NCBI GenBank assembly: GCA_013816695.1
Contig: JACDDZ010000035.1
Coordinates: 1 to 11,422, forward strand
From: Gemmatimonadaceae bacterium
GTDB lineage: Bacteria > Gemmatimonadota > Gemmatimonadetes > Gemmatimonadales > Gemmatimonadaceae
Direction of reading: 5' to 3'
Length of the DNA: 11,422 nt
Part shown: positions 7,450 through 11,422 of the stretch, piece by piece
Numbering within the stretch: position 1 is the first letter of the stretch
Layout: every line of letters begins with the position of its first letter
Made by a program: the position numbers and the translations under genes
The notes under the pieces: model-generated
The model's input: only the letters and a program-made list of their open reading frames with translations
What the model was told of the DNA's origin: nothing
Databases searched by the model: none

Positions 7450-8499
7450 ATGCATAATTCTTACGTTGTACCGGTAACCGAGCCATCACCTGAGGAAAGA
7501 GTTTCATTCCTCGGGCTTGTAAATTTCCTGTTCCGAAACCTCGTTCTGCTTGTCTTGGTCGGCGCGGCGTTCGCGCTTATTCTCGTCGCCCGGCGAGCTA
7601 CGTCGCCCGTGTCATATACCGCTTTCACGACATTTTCCACTGGGCAGGAAGAATCGCCCGGCAAGCTCCTTCTTGGCTTGTCGCTTGGCGGAGGGGGCAG
7701 CGCGCGATCGCCGCAGTTCTATGCAGACCTCGTGAAGTCCTCGGCGATTCTCGGCCCCTTGGTGGAGTCGAAATTCCAGGTTGGCCGCCGGCCAGAGCCG
7801 GTGACTTTGATCGACCTGTACGCGGGTAACAAAGGTTCGGCGCAGGCACTGAAGGAAGCGGCGATGGGAACTGTCGCAGGTCGCGTTCAGACCAAGATTT
7901 CCCCACTCACAAGCGTCATAACGATGCGTGTAACTGCCTCGGAGCCAAAGCTTGCGTCTGACATTGCACGGCGCCTGCTGGCGGAGATCGACCTGTTCAA
8001 CACCCGGACGAGGAAAGCCCAGTCAACCGCTGAGCGCGCCTTTTCCGAGGAACGGCTTTTGGACATCCAGAGAGATGTGCGGATGAGCGAGGATCGGCTC
8101 AGGGGTTTTCTGGAGCGAAACAGGGAAATTTCCCTGTCTCCGTCGCTCGTTCTGGAAAAGGAACGTCTCAACACTGATGTAATCGCGCGACGTCAATTGT
8201 ATACCACAGTCTTAATCGCGTACGAGCGTGCCAAGATGGAGGAAGTGCGTGAAAATCCACTGGTGACGATTATCAGTGAGCCTATGCCTCCCCTGCAACC
8301 GGACGCAAAGGGAATCATTCGGCTTGCTGTGCTCGGCTTCTTCGCCGGTTTCCTTTTGGCAATGGTCATCGCGTTGTGGAAGGAATACCTCCAGAATATC
8401 AGCCGCCAGTCATCCCCAGAATTCAAGGAGTTTTCAAGCCTGCGCGAGAACGCCGTCAAGCGTGTGTTTCGCCCATTTCGCTCGCTTCGCCGTAGCTGA
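7450..8499 (+). CDS. Wzz/GNVR-type polysaccharide chain-length determinant protein
   Basis: This 349-residue protein has the architecture of polysaccharide co-polymerases: a short cytosolic N-terminus, a membrane helix at about 29-47, a large periplasmic region, and a second helix at about 290-309. The periplasmic part has a charged helical stretch (roughly 185-265, likely coiled coil), and a Pro-rich PMPPLQPDAKG (278-288) stands just before the second helix, as in Wzz proteins. It should set the modal chain length together with the Wzy-like protein. The cytosolic C-terminus is short and basic (ending RPFRSLRRS) with no Walker motifs or Tyr cluster, so it is not a fused BY-kinase. The gene starts three bases after the upstream stop, with no good ribosome binding site. 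Low sequence conservation in this family leaves the exact subgroup open. Confidence 0.82.
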   Translation: MHNSYVVPVTEPSPEERVSFLGLVNFLFRNLVLLVLVGAAFALILVARRATSPVSYTAFTTFSTGQEESPGKLLLGLSLGGGGSARSPQFYADLVKSSAILGPLVESKFQVGRRPEPVTLIDLYAGNKGSAQALKEAAMGTVAGRVQTKISPLTSVITMRVTASEPKLASDIARRLLAEIDLFNTRTRKAQSTAERAFSEERLLDIQRDVRMSEDRLRGFLERNREISLSPSLVLEKERLNTDVIARRQLYTTVLIAYERAKMEEVRENPLVTIISEPMPPLQPDAKGIIRLAVLGFFAGFLLAMVIALWKEYLQNISRQSSPEFKEFSSLRENAVKRVFRPFRSLRRS

Positions 8500-8501
8500 G
8501 G
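8498..8501 (+). promoter_or_regulatory. Ribosome binding site for the phosphoglycosyl transferase gene
   Basis: GAGG overlaps the end of the Wzz-like gene and stands six bases before ATG 8508. It favours that start over the in-frame ATG at 8547, which has no comparable site. Confidence 0.45.
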
Positions 8502-8507
8502 CATTTC

Positions 8508-9206
8508 ATGCAGGGCAGTAGCCTCATTGGTGCGCGTGAGCGCGCGATGGCGAAGCGAATTTTTGATCTCGTAACAAGTGGGATTGGACTCATTGTGCTT
8601 TCTCCCGTCATGGCATTCATGGCAACGTGGATAAAGCTAGATTCGCCAGGACCGGTCTTCTATCGCGGGGTCCGCGGCGGGAGGCACAACCACCCTTTTC
8701 GGATTTTCAAATTTCGCACGATGGTTACCGACGCGGAGCGAAAGGGAGGACATTCCACTGGGAATGCAGATCCACGGATCACCAGGCCGGGCTCGTTCAT
8801 TCGCACACACAAGATGGACGAGATTCCCCAGCTCATTAATGTCTTTATCGGCGACATGAGCATCGTCGGGCCCCGACCGCAGATTCTGTCGTACACCTCC
8901 GCGTACAGTGGAGAATTTCTCGAGATCCTTGATGTCAGACCCGGCATCACGGACTGGGCGTCAATCTGGAATTCGAACGAAGGCGCCGTGCTCGCCGAAG
9001 CAAAGGATCCTGACCGGGCTTACGACGTGCTAATCCATCCAACGAAGATGATGCTGCAGCTGCGGTACGTGCGGACGCGCGCTTTGAGGACCGATTTGCG
9101 GATAGTTCTCTGCACGCTAAAGCGCATCGTCGACCCGTCCTATTACCCCGCAGAGCTTGCAGACGTACCCCCTTTGGCTGTTGATGCCGCGCGGAATTTG
9201 TCTTAA
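8508..9206 (+). CDS. Undecaprenyl-phosphate sugar phosphotransferase (small monotopic phosphoglycosyl transferase)
   Basis: This 232-residue protein belongs to the bacterial sugar transferase family (PF02397). It has the N-terminal hydrophobic re-entrant helix (about 17-42) with a Ser-Pro break at 32-33, then DSPGPVFYR (45-53), FRIFKFRTM (64-72), the catalytic Asp104-Glu105 in HKMDEIPQL, and GDMSIVGPRP (115-124). The enzyme moves a sugar-1-phosphate from a UDP-sugar to undecaprenyl phosphate, the first membrane step of repeat-unit assembly. The length is that of the minimal catalytic form (PglC/WcaJ C-terminal domain type), without the large N-terminal membrane domain of WbaP or WcaJ. ATG 8508 has a GAGG site before it; ATG 8547 (residue 14) is possible and would start nearer the helix. 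The sugar cannot be predicted. Confidence 0.92.
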   Translation: MQGSSLIGARERAMAKRIFDLVTSGIGLIVLSPVMAFMATWIKLDSPGPVFYRGVRGGRHNHPFRIFKFRTMVTDAERKGGHSTGNADPRITRPGSFIRTHKMDEIPQLINVFIGDMSIVGPRPQILSYTSAYSGEFLEILDVRPGITDWASIWNSNEGAVLAEAKDPDRAYDVLIHPTKMMLQLRYVRTRALRTDLRIVLCTLKRIVDPSYYPAELADVPPLAVDAARNLS

Positions 9207-9275
9207 CGTGCCACAAGCCAGGCTGACGGGAAATTTTCACTCCCGCGGCAAACAAAACCTTACTACGGAATTTCA
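9207..9275 (+). other. Longest intergenic gap in the cluster
   Basis: These 69 bases separate the phosphoglycosyl transferase and the TylF-like methyltransferase. No convincing -35/-10 pair or terminator is visible. An inverted repeat of only 5 bp (9227-9231 with 9241-9245) has no following T run. It could hold an internal promoter, but nothing in the sequence shows one. Confidence 0.3.
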
Positions 9276-10010
9276 TTGAAAGTTTTCAGGACCGAGGCCG
9301 AAGACCAGGTAGGGCGCGAGATCGAAAAAATCTTCGAGGCCTGCGCCGATCCGGTTGAAGTGCGGCTCGAGAACTTCCCGAAATACGTTCGGCGCCAGAC
9401 TCTCAAGCGTTTTCTCGCCATGTACGAGCTGTTCAAGCGCGTCATGCCGGTAAAGGGATCTGTCGTCGAGTGTGGAGTGTTGCGCGGGTTCGGGACCATG
9501 ACTTGGGCCAAGCTGAGCACAATCCTGGAACCGGAAAATCTTACGCGGCGAATCTATGGCTTTGACACGTTCGAGGGGTTTCCCAGTGTAGCCACGGCCG
9601 ACATCAAGGGCGGCGGAAAGAGCCGTGTTGGCGATCTGAAAGCCGGCTCGTACGACGAGCTTCAGGAGTTGATCAAGCAGTACGACCGTGACCGTTTTCT
9701 CGGACACATTCCGAAGGTGAGTCTTATAAAGGGAGACATCGCCAAAACGGCTCCACAATTCGTGGCGGATAACCCCCACCTGGTGGTGAGTCTCCTCTTT
9801 ATAGACTGCGACCTTTTCGAGCCAACCAAAGTGGCGCTCGAGACGTTCCTTCCAAGAATGCCGAAGGGAGCCATAGTGGCATTCGACGAGCTGGACAATC
9901 CGCTCTGGCCCGGTGAGACAACTGCCGTGCTGGAAAGTCTCGGCATCCGCTCGCTTCGGCTGCAGCGGCTGGAGTGGGACCCTTATATTGCATTTGCCGA
10001 GCTGGATTGA
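9276..10010 (+). CDS. TylF/NovP-family SAM-dependent methyltransferase
   Basis: This 244-residue protein matches the TylF/MycF/NovP group, which O-methylates sugars of antibiotics and glycans in a metal-dependent way. Visible motifs are VVECGVLRGFG (63-73, SAM site), IYGFDTFEGFP (93-103, very characteristic), LLFIDCDLFEPTK (173-185), and GAIVAFDELDNPLWPGE (198-214). In NovP and MycF the last two regions carry the acidic metal ligands; here D177, D179 and D204-E205 stand there, with Glu where the usual pair is Asp-Asp. It should act on a sugar of the repeat unit or its nucleotide precursor; N-methylation cannot be excluded. The TTG at 9276 is chosen because no ATG, GTG or other TTG occurs in frame after the upstream TAA at 9204-9206; only a weak GGA precedes it. 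The family is confident, the substrate unknown. Confidence 0.87.
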   Translation: MKVFRTEAEDQVGREIEKIFEACADPVEVRLENFPKYVRRQTLKRFLAMYELFKRVMPVKGSVVECGVLRGFGTMTWAKLSTILEPENLTRRIYGFDTFEGFPSVATADIKGGGKSRVGDLKAGSYDELQELIKQYDRDRFLGHIPKVSLIKGDIAKTAPQFVADNPHLVVSLLFIDCDLFEPTKVALETFLPRMPKGAIVAFDELDNPLWPGETTAVLESLGIRSLRLQRLEWDPYIAFAELD

Positions 10011-10035
10011 TCCTCACCCGTCGTAGATACAGGCC

Positions 10036-11154
10036 ATGAAGACCGCAGTGCGATCGATCCCGTTTTTCAACTACCAGGAAGCCTTCGCTGCCCGCGAGGA
10101 GGAATACGTCGCGATCTTTCGCGATGTATTGCGTCGTGGGGCCTTCATCCAGCAGCGAGACCTGGAAGATTTTGAGTCTCATCTCGCCGACTACCTTGGT
10201 GTGAAGCACGCGATCGGTGTTGCTAATGCCACAGATGCGTTGATAATGGCATGGAGGGCGGTCGGCCTGGCGCCGGGCGATGAGGTCGTTTTTCCTTCGC
10301 ATACAATGGTTGCCTCGCCAGCTTCGGTTGCGCATGCTGGCGGCGTTCCAGTTCCCGTCGACTGCGGGGATGATCACTTGATCGACCCGGCGGCGATTGA
10401 AGCTGCGATTACCCCGCGCACTCGCGCGATCATGCCTGTGCAGCTGAATGGCCGAACCGCGGACATGGACAGCATTCAGCGCATCGCGGACAGGAACAAT
10501 CTGCTTATTGTTGAGGATTCCGCCCAGGCTCTGGGTTCAAGATTCAAAGGACGGTTTGCCGGAACCTTTGGTAACTGCGGTGTTTTCAGCTTTTACCCAG
10601 CTAAAATCCTGGGTTGCTTTGGTGATGGTGGCGCTGTGGTCACAAACGACGATAAATTGGCGGACCAGCTGCTTCGGCTGCGGGATCATGGCCGGGATGC
10701 TTCTGGAGAAGTTGTGCTTTGGGGATTGAACTCGCGCCTGGATAACCTCCAGGCCGGAATCCTGGATCTGCAGTTCCGCGATTATGAAGACATCATCAAC
10801 CATCGCAGAGCGCTCGCGGGACTCTATGACGAGTTGTTACGTGATATTACGCAGCTTGATTTGCCGCCAGCACCCGATGCCGACGAGAGTCATTTTGATG
10901 TCTACCAGAATTATGAAATCGAAGCCGATGACAGAGACGGCCTGCGAAAGCATCTCAGCGCGAATGGAGTCGGTACGATAATTCAATGGGGAGGGAAGGC
11001 TGTGCACCAGTTTCCGGCACTCGGATTTCGCCAGAATCTTCCACGCACGGAACGCTTGTTCGAGCGGTGCCTCATGCTGCCCATGAACATGACAGTCACA
11101 CCATCTGACGTAGAGTTGATCACGCAGCATATTCGGCAATTCTATGCTCGCTGA
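10036..11154 (+). CDS. DegT/DnrJ/EryC1/StrS-family PLP sugar aminotransferase
   Basis: This 372-residue fold-type I PLP enzyme has the family's standard layout and length. Residues ANATDAL (63-69) bind the PLP phosphate, VEDSAQALGS (159-168) holds Asp161 that pairs with the pyridine nitrogen, and FSFYPAKILG (184-193) carries the Schiff-base Lys190, followed by FGDGGAVVTND. The 134-144 stretch reads PVQLNGRTADM where many relatives have PVHLYG, a possible clue to a subgroup. Such enzymes transfer an amino group, usually from glutamate, to a keto group of a nucleotide sugar. It could supply the amine that is later acetylated and then amidinated by the upstream trio, as WbpE does in Pseudomonas, but that link is inference. 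ATG 10036 is the first usable start after an in-frame TAG at 10024. Its 3' end overlaps the next gene by 11 bases. Confidence 0.92.
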   Translation: MKTAVRSIPFFNYQEAFAAREEEYVAIFRDVLRRGAFIQQRDLEDFESHLADYLGVKHAIGVANATDALIMAWRAVGLAPGDEVVFPSHTMVASPASVAHAGGVPVPVDCGDDHLIDPAAIEAAITPRTRAIMPVQLNGRTADMDSIQRIADRNNLLIVEDSAQALGSRFKGRFAGTFGNCGVFSFYPAKILGCFGDGGAVVTNDDKLADQLLRLRDHGRDASGEVVLWGLNSRLDNLQAGILDLQFRDYEDIINHRRALAGLYDELLRDITQLDLPPAPDADESHFDVYQNYEIEADDRDGLRKHLSANGVGTIIQWGGKAVHQFPALGFRQNLPRTERLFERCLMLPMNMTVTPSDVELITQHIRQFYAR

Positions 11155-11422
11155 AGCGATTCCCCTCGAAAGCGATACACGGTCACTCGCCAAGCGCATA
11201 CGGCTGCACGCGCTTCGCATGACGAGTGGGGCGGGCAGCGCCCACATCGGCTCAGTGTTCTCGATGTCGGATATCCTTGCGGTGCTTTATGGCCAGGTAC
11301 TTAACGTCGATCCGCGCCGGCCGCATTCTCCCACCCGCGATCGTTTTATTCTGAGCAAGGGACATGGCGGCGCCGGCGTCTATGCAGCTCTCGCCGAAGT
11401 TGGCTTCTTCCCGACGGAAAAA
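11144..11422 (+). CDS. Transketolase N-terminal subunit, 5' part (runs off right edge)
   Basis: The first 93 residues are visible and the frame is open to the window end. The sequence fits the thiamine-diphosphate-binding half of transketolase: GSAHIGS (31-37, His34 matching yeast His30), SMSDILAVLYG (40-50), RDRFILSKGHGG (65-76, His74 matching yeast His69) and YAALAEVGFF. The pattern is that of stand-alone N-terminal subunits, which need a separate C-terminal subunit expected just downstream; the full length cannot be seen. ATG 11144 lies 11 bases inside the aminotransferase gene and leaves a short N-terminal helix before the core. Its position in a sugar operon directly after an aminotransferase suggests a part in making or extending an unusual sugar precursor rather than the household pentose pathway, but that is inference. 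Confidence 0.88.
   Translation, partial: MLAEAIPLESDTRSLAKRIRLHALRMTSGAGSAHIGSVFSMSDILAVLYGQVLNVDPRRPHSPTRDRFILSKGHGGAGVYAALAEVGFFPTEK

Noticed and set aside
9227..9245. Inverted repeat CGGGA/TCCCG as a terminator between the phosphoglycosyl transferase and the methyltransferase
   Set aside because: The stem is only 5 bp with a 9-base loop and no T run follows, so it is not distinguishable from chance.
9204..9278. Methyltransferase in the same frame as the phosphoglycosyl transferase with only one TAA between them, suggesting readthrough or a broken fusion
   Set aside because: An open run of 23 codons is expected by chance about a third of the time, the intervening residues look non-conserved, and both proteins have normal family lengths.

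Overview
The window is a dense, single-strand (+) gene cluster for assembly of a surface polysaccharide (O-antigen or exopolysaccharide type). It holds twelve complete or 5'-truncated genes and one gene cut by the right edge. Almost every base is coding: the largest gap is 69 bases (9207-9275), and several neighbours overlap by 1-20 bases, so the run looks like one operon whose promoter lies outside the window. No tRNA, rRNA, CRISPR array, insertion sequence or convincing terminator was seen. The undecaprenyl-phosphate sugar-1-phosphate transferase, Wzy-like polymerase and Wzz-like protein suggest a Gram-negative bacterium with fairly high G+C. The species or phylum cannot be read from the sequence. 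Six of the twelve gene starts in the window are GTG or TTG.

Layout from left to right: the C-terminal part of an ExoA-like family 2 glycosyltransferase (1-720); a small SAM methyltransferase (717-1376); a GT4 glycosyltransferase (1393-2574); a three-gene amidotransferase module made of a HisH-like glutaminase (2571-3194), a HisF-like ammonia-channel protein (3197-3958) and a PP-loop N-acetyl-sugar amidotransferase of the WbpG/PseA type (3939-5078); a Wzy/O-antigen-ligase-like membrane protein (5078-6304); a second GT4 glycosyltransferase (6301-7446); a Wzz-like chain-length protein (7450-8499); a monotopic phosphoglycosyl transferase (8508-9206); a TylF/NovP-type methyltransferase (9276-10010); a DegT/DnrJ/EryC1/StrS sugar aminotransferase (10036-11154); and the start of a split transketolase N-terminal subunit (11144 to the right edge).

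A coherent reading: the phosphoglycosyl transferase loads the first sugar phosphate onto undecaprenyl phosphate, three glycosyltransferases extend the repeat unit, and the Wzy-like and Wzz-like proteins polymerise it and set chain length. The HisH/HisF/amidotransferase trio should convert an acetamido group of a nucleotide-activated sugar into an acetamidino (amidine) group, as known for the WbpG-HisH2-HisF2 system of Pseudomonas aeruginosa. The aminotransferase and the truncated transketolase point to further modified-sugar synthesis, and two methyltransferases could decorate the glycan. The flippase, most nucleotide-sugar pathway genes and the second transketolase subunit are not in the window.

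The most interesting points are: a HisF paralogue that has lost the first catalytic Asp of histidine biosynthesis yet keeps the ammonia-gate residues; an Ala in place of the usual Pro at the oxyanion strand of the HisH partner; two methyltransferases in the same operon as an amidine-forming module; and the aminotransferase gene overlapping a split transketolase gene.
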